From: Rhizobium sp. L1K21 | Lineage (GTDB): Bacteria > Pseudomonadota > Alphaproteobacteria > Rhizobiales > Rhizobiaceae | Assembly (NCBI RefSeq): GCF_024055895.1 | Contig: NZ_JAMXLE010000001.1 | Span: 1,860,001-1,924,000 of the forward strand | DNA length: 64,000 nucleotides | Reading direction: 5' to 3' | Shown: positions 45,578 to 61,689 of the stretch, piece by piece | Position numbering within the stretch: position 1 is the stretch's first letter | How the letters are laid out: the number at the start of each line of letters is the position of its first letter | Notes under the pieces: model-generated | What the model was told of the DNA's origin: nothing | Databases searched by the model: none | What the model saw: only the letters and a program-made list of their open reading frames with translations | Made by a program: the position numbers and the translations under genes

Positions 45578-45778
45578 TTAGGCCTTGGCTTCAGCGGCCT
45601 TCTGGCCTGCAATGGTTTTGATGCGCGCGATATCACGGCGAACCTGCTGAATGCGCGAAGACTTCTCAAGCTGACCCGTTGCAGCTTGGAAGCGCAGGTT
45701 GAACTGCTCTTTCTTCAGCTTTGCAAGCTCGTCATTCAGCTGGTCGGCGCTCATTGCGCGAACTTCTGAGGCTTTCAT
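45578..45778 (-). CDS. rpmC: 50S ribosomal protein L29
   Basis: 66 residues from the ATG at 45778 ([20 protein letters not shown]), with AAGGAG nine bases before it. A GTG three codons earlier is also open but would overlap the ribosome binding site. [20 protein letters not shown] is the L29 core. It docks signal recognition particle and trigger factor at the tunnel exit. Confidence 0.96.
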   Translation of the reverse strand: MKASEVRAMSADQLNDELAKLKKEQFNLRFQAATGQLEKSSRIQQVRRDIARIKTIAGQKAAEAKA

Positions 45779-45790
45779 TTCGCTCACTCC

Positions 45791-46204
45791 TTACTCTGCA
45801 ATGCGCTGTACGAAGCGCGTCTTGACAGAGAGCTTTGCGGCACCGAGGCGAAGTGCTTCACGAGCAATTTCTTCGCTGACGCCATCGATTTCGAACATGA
45901 TACGGCCAGGCTTGACCTTGCATGCCCAGTAATCAACAGAACCCTTACCTTTACCCATACGGACTTCGGTCGGCTTGGAGGTGACCGGAACGTCTGGGAA
46001 GATGCGGATCCACACGCGGCCGGCACGCTTCATGTAGCGGGTGATCGCGCGGCGGGCCGCTTCGATCTCACGTGCGTTCACGCGGTTGGGTTCCTGTGCC
46101 TTGATACCGTATTCACCGAATGCAAGCTCTGCGCCACCCTTGGCTACGCCATGGATGCGGCCCTTGAACTGCTTGCGGTACTTCGTACGCTTTGGCTGCA
46201 ACAT
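45791..46204 (-). CDS. rplP: 50S ribosomal protein L16
   Basis: 137 residues. [20 protein letters not shown] and the central [20 protein letters not shown] with [20 protein letters not shown] are diagnostic. It organises the A-site region of the 50S. The conserved Arg in the PTKPTEVR-like loop, a hydroxylation target in some bacteria, is present. Confidence 0.97.
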   Translation of the reverse strand: MLQPKRTKYRKQFKGRIHGVAKGGAELAFGEYGIKAQEPNRVNAREIEAARRAITRYMKRAGRVWIRIFPDVPVTSKPTEVRMGKGKGSVDYWACKVKPGRIMFEIDGVSEEIAREALRLGAAKLSVKTRFVQRIAE

Positions 46205-46238
46205 TTTATTTTATCTCCAACAGGCAACGGAAGACGGC

Positions 46239-46949
46239 TTAAGCGTCTTCGCGGCGACGGTTCGAGGAGCCGCCCTGGTTGTCAGTCTCGGTTGCACGGC
46301 GCTCGGAAGCCATCGGATCGTGCTCAAGGATTTCGCCCTTGAAGATCCAGACCTTGATGCCGCAAATACCGAATGCGGTTTCTGCTTCGGCAACACCGTA
46401 GTCGATGTCGGCACGCAGCGTGTGAAGCGGAACGCGGCCTTCGCGGTACCATTCGGTACGTGCGATTTCAGCACCGCCGAGACGGCCACCGCAGGTGATC
46501 TTGATGCCTTCGGCGCCAAGACGCATTGCGGACTGAACGGCACGCTTCATGGCGCGACGAAAAGCAACGCGGCGTTCCAGCTGCTGAGCGATCGACTGTG
46601 CAACGAGCGTTGCATCGATTTCCGGCTTGCGAACTTCAACAATGTTGAGGTGCGTTTCGGAATTCGTCATCGCAGAAATCTTGCGACGCAGCTTTTCGAT
46701 GTCTGCACCCTTCTTGCCGATGATCAGGCCCGGACGTGCCGAGTGGATCGTGACGCGGCACTTCTTGTGCGGACGCTCGATAACGACCTTGGCGATACCA
46801 GCCTGCTTCAGTTCCTTCAGAAGATAGGCGCGGATTGCGAGATCTTCGTGCAGGAGCTCACCGTATTCACCGGCGTCTGCATACCAGCGGCTGTCCCAGG
46901 TGCGGTTGATGCCGAGGCGGAAGCCGATCGGATTAATCTTCTGACCCAT
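46239..46949 (-). CDS. rpsC: 30S ribosomal protein S3
   Basis: 236 residues. [20 protein letters not shown], the KH domain with [20 protein letters not shown] and the C-terminal domain [20 protein letters not shown] are intact. It forms the mRNA entry helicase site. The basic/Gln-rich tail ([14 protein letters not shown]) is disordered. Its start abuts the rplV stop. Confidence 0.98.
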   Translation of the reverse strand: MGQKINPIGFRLGINRTWDSRWYADAGEYGELLHEDLAIRAYLLKELKQAGIAKVVIERPHKKCRVTIHSARPGLIIGKKGADIEKLRRKISAMTNSETHLNIVEVRKPEIDATLVAQSIAQQLERRVAFRRAMKRAVQSAMRLGAEGIKITCGGRLGGAEIARTEWYREGRVPLHTLRADIDYGVAEAETAFGICGIKVWIFKGEILEHDPMASERRATETDNQGGSSNRRREDA

Positions 46950-47339
46950 TTAAGCGGCCTCCTCTTTGTCTTCGACTTCACGAACAACGATCGTGAGGTG
47001 CGAGAACGGCTTTTCGATGCGCGAAGCGCGGCCACGGCCACGAGCGTGGAAACGCTTCATGACGATCGACTTGCCGACATATGCTTCTGCAACGATCAGC
47101 GAATCTACGTCGAGATCGTGGTTGTTTTCCGCGTTCGCGATCGCAGATTCAAGAGTCTTCTTGACCTGGTCGGAGATACGCTTGCGCGAGAATTCAAGCT
47201 CGGCGAGCGCGCGGTCTACTTTCAAGCCGCGGATAGAAGCTGCAACGAGATTGAGCTTCTGCGGGCTGATGCGAAGCGTACGGGCGATTGCCTGTGCTTC
47301 GTTGTCCTTAAGCCGGCGTTCGGCTTTTGCCTTGCCCAT
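46950..47339 (-). CDS. rplV: 50S ribosomal protein L22
   Basis: 129 residues. [20 protein letters not shown], the extended hairpin that reaches the tunnel ([20 protein letters not shown]) and HLTIVVREV are typical. No deletion of the macrolide-resistance hairpin is seen. It ends directly before rpsC. Confidence 0.97.
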   Translation of the reverse strand: MGKAKAERRLKDNEAQAIARTLRISPQKLNLVAASIRGLKVDRALAELEFSRKRISDQVKKTLESAIANAENNHDLDVDSLIVAEAYVGKSIVMKRFHARGRGRASRIEKPFSHLTIVVREVEDKEEAA

Positions 47340-47341
47340 TG

Positions 47342-47620
47342 TTACTTCCTCTTAGCCTTCTTGTCCGCGCCATGACCATAGTAGGTCCGCGACGGAGCGA
47401 ATTCACCGAACTTGTGGCCAACCATTTCCTCGGACACGGAGACCGGGATATGCTTCTGGCCATTGTAGACGCCGAACGTCAGACCGACGAACTGCGGCAT
47501 GATGGTGGAGCGACGGCTCCACATCTTGATTACTTCGTTGCGGCCGCCTTCACGAACCTTCTCAGCTTTCTTGAGAAGATAGCCGTCAACAAACGGACCT
47601 TTCCAAACTGAACGAGCCAT
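47342..47620 (-). CDS. rpsS: 30S ribosomal protein S19
   Basis: 92 residues. [40 protein letters not shown] and [19 protein letters not shown] are the S19 signature at the 30S head. It lies between rplB and rplV with 2-15 bp gaps. Confidence 0.97.
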   Translation of the reverse strand: MARSVWKGPFVDGYLLKKAEKVREGGRNEVIKMWSRRSTIMPQFVGLTFGVYNGQKHIPVSVSEEMVGHKFGEFAPSRTYYGHGADKKAKRK

Positions 47621-47635
47621 TTCAGACTACCTCTC

Positions 47636-48472
47636 TTACTTCTTCTTCTGGTGACGCGAGCGCATGATGAACTTGTCGGTCGTCTTGTTCGAGCGCGTGC
47701 GCTTGCCCTTGGTGGGCTTGCCCCAAGGCGTAACCGGGTGACGGCCACCGGAGGTGCGGCCTTCACCACCGCCATGCGGGTGGTCAACCGGGTTCATGAC
47801 GACGCCGCGAACATGCGGACGCTTGCCACGCCAGCGCGAACGGCCAGCCTTGCCATCGTTGGTGTTGCCGTGGTCCGGGTTGGATACGGCGCCAACAGTT
47901 GCCAGGCACGAAGCATGCACGAGGCGCTGTTCACCGGAGTTCAGGCGAAGGATCGCCATGCCCTGGTCACGGCCAACGAGCTGAACATAGGTGCCTGCAG
48001 AGCGTGCGATCTGACCACCCTTGGCCGGCTTCATTTCCACGTTGTGAACGATCGTTCCAACCGGCATGTTAGCGAGCGGCATGGTGTTGCCCGGCTTCAC
48101 GTCAGCAGCGCCTTCAGTGGAGATGACCTTGTCGCCGACAGCCAAACGCTGCGGAGCGAGGATGTAGGCCAGCTCACCGTCAGAATACTTGACGAGCGCG
48201 ATGAACGCGGTGCGGTTCGGGTCGTATTCCAGACGCTCGACCGTACCCTCAACGTCGAACTTGCGACGCTTGAAGTCGACCAGGCGGTAGGTACGCTTGT
48301 GACCGCCACCCTGAAAACGGGTGGTGATGCGGCCGAGGTTGTTGCGGCCACCCTTCTTGGACAGGCCTTCGGTCAATGCCTTGACCGGCTTGCCCTTGTG
48401 AAGGCCGGAGCGATCAACGATGACCAGCTGACGCTGGCTCGGTGTCGTCGGGTTGAAGTTTTTCAAAGCCAT
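47636..48472 (-). CDS. rplB: 50S ribosomal protein L2
   Basis: 278 residues. [40 protein letters not shown] and the highly conserved [20 protein letters not shown] with the His needed for peptidyl transfer are complete. L2 binds 23S rRNA domain IV and holds subunits together. Normal length and order. Confidence 0.98.
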   Translation of the reverse strand: MALKNFNPTTPSQRQLVIVDRSGLHKGKPVKALTEGLSKKGGRNNLGRITTRFQGGGHKRTYRLVDFKRRKFDVEGTVERLEYDPNRTAFIALVKYSDGELAYILAPQRLAVGDKVISTEGAADVKPGNTMPLANMPVGTIVHNVEMKPAKGGQIARSAGTYVQLVGRDQGMAILRLNSGEQRLVHASCLATVGAVSNPDHGNTNDGKAGRSRWRGKRPHVRGVVMNPVDHPHGGGEGRTSGGRHPVTPWGKPTKGKRTRSNKTTDKFIMRSRHQKKK

Positions 48473-48483
48473 TGTTCTTTACC

Positions 48484-48777
48484 TCACAGTCCGGTGGTCA
48501 CGTCGATAGACTGACCGTCAACGAGTGTGACGACTGCCTTCTTGACGTCCGACTGTTTGCCGGTGATGCCGCGGAAACGCTTTACCTTGCCCTTGCGGAC
48601 GAGCGTGTTGACGGCCTTGACCTTCACGCCGAAGAGCGCTTCCACAGCAGCCTTGATTTCAGGCTTGGTGGCGTCCTTGGCGACATTGAATACGACCTGG
48701 TTCTGTTCAGAGACCAGCGTCGACTTTTCCGTGATCGACGGTGTACGGATCACATCATAGTGGCGAAGATCAGTCAT
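48484..48777 (-). CDS. rplW: 50S ribosomal protein L23
   Basis: 97 residues. [20 protein letters not shown] and [20 protein letters not shown] mark L23, the docking site for trigger factor and SRP. Its start overlaps the rplD stop by 4 bp (ATGA), giving coupled translation. Confidence 0.97.
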   Translation of the reverse strand: MTDLRHYDVIRTPSITEKSTLVSEQNQVVFNVAKDATKPEIKAAVEALFGVKVKAVNTLVRKGKVKRFRGITGKQSDVKKAVVTLVDGQSIDVTTGL

Positions 48778-49394
48778 TTGAACCGCTCCTCCAGAGCTTC
48801 AACTGCAGCTTTGGAAAGCACGAGCTTGCCGCGGCGCAGAATGTCGTAAACGTTGATGCCCTGAACCGGCAGAACATCGATATTCGGGATGTTCGATGCA
48901 GCGAGCTTGAAGTTGCTGTCCAGCTCGGCGCCGCCGATGATAAGAGCGTTATTCAGACCGAGACCTGCAAATGCACCGGTCAGTTCCTTGGTCTTGGCGT
49001 CCTTGGCAACCAGATCGTCGAGAACGATCAGGTCTTCAGACTTGACCTTGGCAGACAGCGCATGACGCAGAGCCAGGGCGCGAACCTTTTTCGGAAGATC
49101 GAAAGAATGGTCGCGAACCTTCGGGCCGTGAGCAGCGGAACCGCCACGGAACTGCGGTGCACGTGCCGAATGGTGACGAGCGCGGCCCGTACCCTTCTGC
49201 TTGTACATCTTGGAACCCGTGCGGGAAACTTCGCCGCGGGTCTGGGTCTTGTGTGTGCCCTGCTGCTTCTTGGCGAGCTGATAGCGCACCATGCGGGCCA
49301 GAATGTCTTCGCGGGGCTCCAGACCGAAAATCGCATCGGAGAGCGAAACGGTTCCGGCTTCTTTGCCTGCGAGCGTTTGTACTTTGAGATCCAT
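48774..49394 (-). CDS. rplD: 50S ribosomal protein L4
   Basis: 206 residues from the ATG at 49394. The long central loop [20 protein letters not shown], which enters the tunnel, and [20 protein letters not shown] are typical. In E. coli L4 represses the S10 operon through its leader; here rpsJ is preceded by tuf and no leader of the E. coli type is evident. The frame is open 29 codons upstream, within rplC. Confidence 0.97.
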   Translation of the reverse strand: MDLKVQTLAGKEAGTVSLSDAIFGLEPREDILARMVRYQLAKKQQGTHKTQTRGEVSRTGSKMYKQKGTGRARHHSARAPQFRGGSAAHGPKVRDHSFDLPKKVRALALRHALSAKVKSEDLIVLDDLVAKDAKTKELTGAFAGLGLNNALIIGGAELDSNFKLAASNIPNIDVLPVQGINVYDILRRGKLVLSKAAVEALEERFK

Positions 49395-49407
49395 CTCAGC
49401 GCGCTCC

Positions 49408-50097
49408 TTATTCTGCTGCCTGAGCGGCACGGAGACCAGCCGGACGCGGTGCGTTTTCCGGGGTACCGGACTTGACTGCATCGCGAACGAGGATCCATGC
49501 GCCCTTGGAACCGGGAACAGCGCCCTTCACGAGGATAAGGCCACGCTCTTCATCGGTCGAAACAACTTCCAGGTTCTGGGTGGTGACGCGCGTCTGGCCC
49601 ATATGACCAGCCATGCGCTTGCCCTTCCAAACCTTGCCCGGGTCCTGGTTGGAACCAGTCGAACCGTGCGAACGGTGCGAAATGGACACGCCGTGGGTTG
49701 CGCGAAGACCACCGAAGTTGTGGCGCTTCATGGCACCGGCAAAGCCCTTACCCTGCGTGATGCCCGTGACATCTACCAGTTGACCTGCAACGAAATGGGA
49801 AGCCGTCAGTTCGGCGCCTACTTCGATCAGGTTGTCGGCAGAAACACGGAACTCAGCGAGTTTGGCCTTCGGCTCAACGCCAGCGGCTGCAAAGTTGCCG
49901 CGCATTGCCTTGGACGTGTTCTTGACCTTGGACTGGCCTACACCCAGCTGAACTGCCGTGTAGCCATTCTTGTCTTCTGTGCGCTGGCCTACCACCTGGC
50001 AGTTATCCATGCGCAAAACTGTTACCGGGATATGCTCACCCGCGTCGTTGTAGACGCGTGTCATACCCACCTTTTGTGCAATCACTCCTGAACGCAT
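49408..50097 (-). CDS. rplC: 50S ribosomal protein L3
   Basis: 229 residues from the ATG at 50097 ([17 protein letters not shown]). [19 protein letters not shown] and [20 protein letters not shown] include the Gln that is methylated by PrmB in other bacteria. It binds near the peptidyl transferase centre. The C-terminus has an Ala/Pro-rich tail. Confidence 0.97.
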   Translation of the reverse strand: MRSGVIAQKVGMTRVYNDAGEHIPVTVLRMDNCQVVGQRTEDKNGYTAVQLGVGQSKVKNTSKAMRGNFAAAGVEPKAKLAEFRVSADNLIEVGAELTASHFVAGQLVDVTGITQGKGFAGAMKRHNFGGLRATHGVSISHRSHGSTGSNQDPGKVWKGKRMAGHMGQTRVTTQNLEVVSTDEERGLILVKGAVPGSKGAWILVRDAVKSGTPENAPRPAGLRAAQAAE

Positions 50098-50125
50098 CGG
50101 TTCATTCCTTCCCTCAGGATCAAGC

Positions 50126-50434
50126 TTACAGCTTGATTTCGACGTCAACACCGGCGGCCAGGTCGAGCTTCATCAGCGCGTCAACTGTCTGCGGTGTGGG
50201 ATCTACGATGTCGAGAAGACGCTTATGGGTGCGCATCTCGAACTGCTCGCGGCTCTTCTTGTCAATGTGGGGTGAGCGGTTGACCGTAAATTTCTCAATC
50301 CGTGTCGGAAGAGGAACCGGACCGCGTACGCTCGCACCCGTGCGCTTTGCCGTCGAAACGATTTCGCGCGTGGAGGCATCGAGGATCCGATGATCAAACG
50401 CCTTGAGGCGGATGCGGATATTCTGGCCGTTCAT
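50126..50434 (-). CDS. rpsJ: 30S ribosomal protein S10
   Basis: 102 residues from the ATG at 50434. [20 protein letters not shown] and [20 protein letters not shown] are the S10 blocks; S10 also serves as NusE in antitermination. It is preceded by a 112-bp gap after tuf that carries two perfect hairpins. Confidence 0.97.
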   Translation of the reverse strand: MNGQNIRIRLKAFDHRILDASTREIVSTAKRTGASVRGPVPLPTRIEKFTVNRSPHIDKKSREQFEMRTHKRLLDIVDPTPQTVDALMKLDLAAGVDVEIKL

Positions 50435-50460
50435 TCGACTTGTCCTTGTTGTGCTTTTCA

Positions 50461-50528
50461 ACCAGCCACCGGCTGGTGACAAACCTTTGTTATTATTACC
50501 GGGTTCGCACGGGACTGCGCGAACCCGG
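50461..50528 (-). promoter_or_regulatory. Two hairpins between tuf and rpsJ
   Basis: On the transcribed strand, CCGGGTTCGC / GCGAACCCGG (10 bp, 50528-50499) is followed by ACCAGCC / GGCTGGT (7 bp, 3-base loop, 50477-50461). The spacer is AT-rich (TAATAATAAC) rather than a T-run. They may set the ratio of EF-Tu to ribosomal proteins or host RNA processing (inference). Confidence 0.5.
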
Positions 50529-50546
50529 AGATTAGTTGATACCGAA

Positions 50547-51722
50547 TTACTCGATGATCGAAGCGACGATGCCGGCGCCGACGGTGCGGCCGCCTTCGCG
50601 GATAGCGAAGCGAAGCTTTTCTTCCATCGCGATCGGAACGATCAGTTGAACGTCAACGGTCACGTTGTCGCCAGGCATAACCATTTCCGTGCCTTCCGGA
50701 AGCGTCACGATGCCCGTCACGTCCGTCGTACGGAAGTAGAACTGCGGACGGTAGTTCGTGAAGAACGGCGTATGACGGCCGCCTTCTTCCTTCGTCAGGA
50801 TGTAGGCTTCTGCCTTGAACTTCGTGTGCGGCGTTACAGAACCCGGCTTGCAGAGAATCTGGCCACGCTCAACACCATCACGGTCAACACCGCGAAGCAG
50901 CGCGCCGATGTTGTCGCCAGCCTGGCCCTGGTCGAGCAGCTTGCGGAACATTTCAACGCCCGTGCAGGTCGTCTTCGAGGTCGGCTTGATGCCAACGATC
51001 TCGATTTCTTCGCCAACCTTGATGATACCACGCTCGACACGGCCGGTCACAACCGTACCACGACCCGAGATCGAGAACACGTCTTCGATCGGCATCAGGA
51101 ACGGCTGGTCGATCGGACGCTCAGGCGTCGGGATGTAAGCGTCAACAGCAGCCATCAGTTCACGAATTGCGTCTTCGCCGATCTTCTTGTCGCTGTCTTC
51201 AAGAGCAGCAAGAGCAGAACCCTTGACGATCGGAATATCGTCGCCGGGGAATTCGTACGAGGAAAGAAGTTCGCGAACTTCAAGCTCAACGAGTTCCAGA
51301 AGCTCTTCGTCGTCAACCTGGTCAACCTTGTTGAGGAACACGACGATGGCCGGAACGCCAACCTGACGGGCAAGCAGGATGTGCTCGCGGGTCTGCGGCA
51401 TCGGGCCGTCAGCGGCAGAGCAAACCAGGATCGCGCCGTCCATCTGGGCAGCACCGGTGATCATGTTCTTCACGTAGTCGGCGTGGCCGGGGCAGTCAAC
51501 GTGGGCATAGTGACGGGCTTCCGTCTCATACTCAACGTGTGCCGTCGAAATGGTGATGCCGCGCGCCTTTTCTTCAGGCGCCGCGTCAATTTGGTCGTAA
51601 GCCTTGAAGTCACCGAAATACTTCGTGATCGCTGCCGTCAGGCTTGTCTTGCCATGGTCAACGTGACCAATCGTGCCAATGTTTACGTGAGGCTTAGTGC
51701 GCTCAAATTTTCCTTTTGCCAT
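50547..51722 (-). CDS. tuf: Elongation factor Tu
   Basis: 391 residues. P-loop GHVDHGKT (19-26), switch [18 protein letters not shown] and the domain 2/3 blocks ([42 protein letters not shown] at the end) are complete. It delivers aminoacyl-tRNA. Proteobacteria often have a second copy near secE-nusG, which is outside this window. It follows fusA by 69 bp with a small CTCGCC/GGCGAG hairpin (51743-51758). Confidence 0.98.
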   Translation of the reverse strand: MAKGKFERTKPHVNIGTIGHVDHGKTSLTAAITKYFGDFKAYDQIDAAPEEKARGITISTAHVEYETEARHYAHVDCPGHADYVKNMITGAAQMDGAILVCSAADGPMPQTREHILLARQVGVPAIVVFLNKVDQVDDEELLELVELEVRELLSSYEFPGDDIPIVKGSALAALEDSDKKIGEDAIRELMAAVDAYIPTPERPIDQPFLMPIEDVFSISGRGTVVTGRVERGIIKVGEEIEIVGIKPTSKTTCTGVEMFRKLLDQGQAGDNIGALLRGVDRDGVERGQILCKPGSVTPHTKFKAEAYILTKEEGGRHTPFFTNYRPQFYFRTTDVTGIVTLPEGTEMVMPGDNVTVDVQLIVPIAMEEKLRFAIREGGRTVGAGIVASIIE

Positions 51723-51791
51723 CTCCGGCTCTCCATTCTTGCCTCGCCGTCAGGCGAGAAACTTTACAAAACGTTTAGGGTTGTATTCCAA

Positions 51792-53891
<2,100 letters not shown>

Positions 53892-53915
53892 TTTGGGACT
53901 GCCTTCTTTCTCGGA

Positions 53916-54398
<483 letters not shown>

Positions 54399-54420
54399 TC
54401 AACTGTTGCTAACTGAACCA

Positions 54421-54438
54421 AGGGGCCGCAAAGCCCCT
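54421..54438 (-). promoter_or_regulatory. Hairpin between rpsL and rpsG
   Basis: A 6-bp perfect stem, AGGGGC / GCCCCT with a 6-base loop, directly after rpsL. Position equals that of the S7 repressor site in E. coli, but sequence likeness was not established. Confidence 0.35.
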
Positions 54439-54451
54439 CGCCCAAAAATTC

Positions 54452-54823
54452 TTACTTCGGACGCTTCGCGCCGTATTTGGAGCGGCGCTGCTTGCGGTCC
54501 TTGACACCCTGGGTATCGAGAACGCCGCGGATGATGTGGTAACGCACGCCCGGCAAGTCCTTCACACGACCGCCGCGGATCATCACAACGGAGTGTTCCT
54601 GCAGGTTGTGACCTTCGCCAGGGATATAGCCGATGACTTCAAAGCCATTGGTCAGGCGAATCTTGGCAACCTTACGAAGCGCCGAGTTCGGCTTCTTCGG
54701 GGTCGTGGTGTAAACGCGGGTGCAAACGCCACGCTTCTGCGGGTTTTCCTGAAGTGCAGGAACCTTATTACGCTTAACCTGTGCCTGACGAGGCTTGCGG
54801 ATCAGCTGGTTTACGGTAGGCAT
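54452..54823 (-). CDS. rpsL: 30S ribosomal protein S12
   Basis: 123 residues. [40 protein letters not shown] and [20 protein letters not shown] are present. The two lysines whose change gives streptomycin resistance (in PKKPNSA and RVKDLPG) are wild type. The Asp in VKDLPG is the methylthiolation site in many bacteria. It is the first gene of the str operon. Confidence 0.98.
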   Translation of the reverse strand: MPTVNQLIRKPRQAQVKRNKVPALQENPQKRGVCTRVYTTTPKKPNSALRKVAKIRLTNGFEVIGYIPGEGHNLQEHSVVMIRGGRVKDLPGVRYHIIRGVLDTQGVKDRKQRRSKYGAKRPK

Positions 54824-55305
54824 ACAACCATCCCTTTAGACAATTAATCTCGTTGACCCTTGCGGGCGGAACCATTCGACTGTGCCTTCATGCGCAAAAC
54901 GAGGCCGATCCCCTTTTTCCTCAAGGAGAAGGCCCGTCAAAAGCAGAGGACACCTTTTCAGGCGTCTTGCATGCAGCAATCGGTCTTCAGCGTGCTTTTT
55001 GAAACCCTGTTTGAAGCGAACTTCAGGGCGTGTCGCCCCGAAAAGCCTGACCTCACATTGGCTCCGATGGCGCGGGGTTTACTGCCTCCCCTCCCCTTCG
55101 TCAAGACCTGCGCGCAAATAATCTTCTGCGCGAACCCCGCAATTGCAGGCATTGGCAAGGATTTAGCCCGTGAAGGACGCCAAATTGGTCTTTTGGGGTG
55201 GTTTTCACGCTCGATCCCTATATGACTCGCATAAGAGCATTGCAATGACTGCCGGACTGAGGGAATGCGATTCCTTTCCGGCAAAGGAATCAGAGGACCC
55301 CATTC
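54824..55305. promoter_or_regulatory. Upstream region of the str operon (with promoter) and of the 95-aa gene
   Basis: 482 bp without a gene. On the minus strand TTGACG (55104-55099), a 17-bp spacer and TAAACC (55081-55076) form a probable str promoter; the -35 is strong and the -10 weak. This gives a leader of about 245 bases before rpsL. On the plus side the gap must also serve the small gene at 55306, whose promoter was not identified. Confidence 0.5.
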
Positions 55306-55593
55306 ATGGAATTCCCCGACAACGATAACAAAGACGACTCACCGATGGTCTTCATCATCATCGGCAAGGCTTATATGCAGGAAGACGAGGCGATCGACAT
55401 TCACGTGATGCTGGTCGCGCCCGATGATGACACTGCCGTGCGCAATGCGCTCAATGCGCTGGCCGAAGAAGGCTTCATCGAGGCCGAGCTTGACCAGATC
55501 GGCACGCTGGACGAAGAGCCGGTGGATGAACCCCATGCGTCTGCTTATCAGGGGGCCATCGAAGGCGAGATTGCCATCATCAAGTTTGATTAA
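55306..55593 (+). CDS. Conserved hypothetical protein (95 aa)
   Basis: 95 residues, very acidic. After a charged start (DNDNKDDSPM) it has a regular alternating fold: MVFIIIGKAYMQEDEAIDIH, MLVAPDDDTAVRNALNALAE, EGFIEAELDQIGTLDEEP and a closing EGEIAIIKFD, suggesting a small alpha/beta domain. I do not know a function; similar genes are common next to rpsL in rhizobia and Brucellaceae. AGAGGA precedes the ATG by about 9 bases. It is divergent from rpsL and convergent with the TetR gene. Confidence 0.75.
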   Translation: MEFPDNDNKDDSPMVFIIIGKAYMQEDEAIDIHVMLVAPDDDTAVRNALNALAEEGFIEAELDQIGTLDEEPVDEPHASAYQGAIEGEIAIIKFD

Positions 55594-55648
55594 AAGCGGC
55601 CGCATTGCATCTCAACGCATCGGCCCGCAGTTGGCGGGCTGATGGTCC

Positions 55649-56263
55649 TCAGTCGCTTGTGAGCCCTATGTAACCGGCGACTGCGCGAAACGCCCGTTCA
55701 GCAATTGCCTCTTCATCGCTCTCGCCGGCCAGTGCAGCAGCATCGACGATCCCGCGGGTCAGCGCAACCACGTCACGGGCCTTGATACCCGCATCGCTGA
55801 TGGCGTTTTCAGCCAGCACCTGTTCCACTGTGGCAACAATCTTCAAGTTCAGTTCTCTGGCTTCGTCATTCAACGGTAGATGCTCTTCGGCATATTCCAG
55901 CTGGCGGGCAAGTTCCGGGTTGTTCATCTGATGGCGCGCAGCGCAGGCCACGAGCCAGCGCACGATCTGACCAAACGGCAGGCTGCGGCCAGCATCGGCT
56001 GTTGCGTGAATGTCCTCCAGAAGGGCCGCACGTTCGCGCCTTATCAAGGCTGTCAACATCGCCTCTTTGGAGGGGAAATATTGATAGAGCGAGCCGACGC
56101 TGAAGCCTGCCTTCTCAGCAATGCGATTGGTATTGAATCGCTCCAGTCCCTCCTCCTGCAAAATGCGAGCAGCAGCCTCCAGCAATGTGTCCACCGTGGC
56201 GGATGATCGCGTCTGATGCGGCTTCTTGCGGGGGTTGAGCCTTTCCGCCTTCTTCATTGCCAT
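55649..56263 (-). CDS. TetR/AcrR family transcriptional regulator
   Basis: 204 residues from the ATG at 56263. LNPRKKPHQTRSSATVDTLL then FNTNRIAEKAGFSVGSLYQY is the TetR helix-turn-helix, with FPSKEAMLTALIRRER after it. The remaining 130 residues are the helical ligand/dimer domain. The open frame extends 64 codons further, but that part covers the divergent promoter. The gene is divergent (73 bp) from a secreted hydrolase gene, its likely target. Confidence 0.87.
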   Translation of the reverse strand: MAMKKAERLNPRKKPHQTRSSATVDTLLEAAARILQEEGLERFNTNRIAEKAGFSVGSLYQYFPSKEAMLTALIRRERAALLEDIHATADAGRSLPFGQIVRWLVACAARHQMNNPELARQLEYAEEHLPLNDEARELNLKIVATVEQVLAENAISDAGIKARDVVALTRGIVDAAALAGESDEEAIAERAFRAVAGYIGLTSD

Positions 56264-56336
56264 ATGCGAGTCCCCGAATTGGCTGAGTGACCACATACTT
56301 TGCTTCTCTGCTGACTGCAAATTCAAGGAGGAATAC

Positions 56337-57260
56337 ATGTTCACTTGCAAGACGCCGGCACTCCCGTCCATTTCTATCGGGAAGCCTTTCTGTAAATTGG
56401 CAATCGTCACCATCGCATCGGCGGGCTTAGGCTCTGTGGTCATGGCTGCGGACAATTATACAAATCGCATCAACTATGTGCAGTTTCCAACGCTGGCTGA
56501 ACCTTCACTCACGGTGTCCGGGCGCTTCGTCCGCCCTCCGGCACCGGTTACGGAGGGCAAGGCAATGCCCGCCGTCGTGGTACTTCATGGTTCGGGCGGT
56601 GTCAGTGTGCGCGAGGAAGCATATCAGGACGCGCTTGCAGAAGCCGGCATAGCGTCAATTGCAATCGACGAGTGGTTTCCACGCGGGATGGCCGGCGATG
56701 CCGCCGATCGGCCTCAGACGGTTATGGAAACGCTGCCGGACGTCTATGGCGCGCGCGCTTGGCTTTTGAAGCAAACCGACATCGACGCTACGAAAATCGG
56801 TGTTATCGGATTCTCCTTTGGGGGCGTCGCATCCATGCTTGTGGCGACGCACAAGTACAACGATCCATATGTGACCGAAGGTGCCGGCTTCAAAGCCTCC
56901 ATCCCCGTCTACCCGGTTTGCTGGATCTACAACAAAGTGCCGGGTTACGATTTCAAGGATCTGACGGATACGTCCGTTCAAATCATCGTCGGCGCAGAGG
57001 ACCAATACGACGACAGTGCAAGTGCCTGCCCCGACCTGGTAAAAACCCTCCCTCGATCAGAGCAGAATCGCATCGATGTTCTGGTGCTGCCAGGTGCGCA
57101 TCACAGCTTCGACAAAAAGGGCGAGGATCGCGTGGGGGAAGATCCCTACAGCCACCGTGGCAAAGGTGGCAAAGTCGTTTTCAAATACAATGAGGAAGCG
57201 ACCCGCCGATCAGTAGATAAAGTCATAGAGACTTTCAGAACTGCTTTCGACATACATTGA
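56337..57260 (+). CDS. Secreted dienelactone hydrolase-like alpha/beta hydrolase
   Basis: 307 residues from the ATG at 56337, which has AAGGAGG about 6 bases upstream. The N-terminus (1-38: FCKLAIVTIASAGLGSVVMA) is a signal peptide. LHGSGGV (about 83-89), GVIGFSFGGVASM (nucleophile Ser 160), IVGAEDQYDD (Asp about 222) and PGAHHSFD (His 255/256) give a full triad. Classical dienelactone hydrolases use Cys; here it is Ser, so a broader esterase is likely. It is divergent from the TetR gene and converges with rpoC, sharing a terminator. Confidence 0.82.
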   Translation: MFTCKTPALPSISIGKPFCKLAIVTIASAGLGSVVMAADNYTNRINYVQFPTLAEPSLTVSGRFVRPPAPVTEGKAMPAVVVLHGSGGVSVREEAYQDALAEAGIASIAIDEWFPRGMAGDAADRPQTVMETLPDVYGARAWLLKQTDIDATKIGVIGFSFGGVASMLVATHKYNDPYVTEGAGFKASIPVYPVCWIYNKVPGYDFKDLTDTSVQIIVGAEDQYDDSASACPDLVKTLPRSEQNRIDVLVLPGAHHSFDKKGEDRVGEDPYSHRGKGGKVVFKYNEEATRRSVDKVIETFRTAFDIH

Positions 57261-57286
57261 TCTGAAGGCATATCCTTACCACAAGC

Positions 57287-57320
57287 AAAAAACCGCCGGA
57301 GTTGCCCCCGGCGGTTTTCA
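57287..57320. terminator. Bidirectional terminator between secreted hydrolase and rpoC
   Basis: AAAACCGCCGG / CCGGCGGTTTT, 11 bp with an 8-base loop. On the minus strand TTTTTT follows, making this a strong terminator for rpoBC; on the plus strand TTTT serves the hydrolase gene. Confidence 0.88.
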
Positions 57321-57341
57321 TTCGATCATTCAAAACCTGGC

Positions 57342-61550
<4,209 letters not shown>

Positions 61551-61649
61551 GTCTGTCTCCTTTGAGGCTCATCAAGAGCTCTCGGTTCACGGGTTGGCGG
61601 CGTTGATACCCGGGTGCCGCCTCTCCGCTTTTTTAAAAAGATGAGAAAC

Positions 61650-61675
61650 GCGTGCGCCGATTTTATGGCGCACGC
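61650..61675 (-). promoter_or_regulatory. Hairpin between rpoB and rpoC
   Basis: GCGTGCGCC / GGCGCACGC, a perfect 9-bp stem with an 8-base loop, 15 bp after the rpoB stop. A run of Ts occurs about 10 bases further on, not directly at the stem. It may be a processing or partial attenuation site between the two subunit genes. Confidence 0.45.
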
Positions 61676-61689
61676 AACTTTTCAAAATT

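Noticed and set aside
42148-45769. Long plus-strand open frames opposite rplR to rpmC
   Set aside because: They cross several well-identified minus-strand ribosomal genes and their gaps; composition is that of antisense frames.
54824-55305. tRNA or small RNA gene upstream of rpsL
   Set aside because: No cloverleaf or known RNA motif could be recognised.
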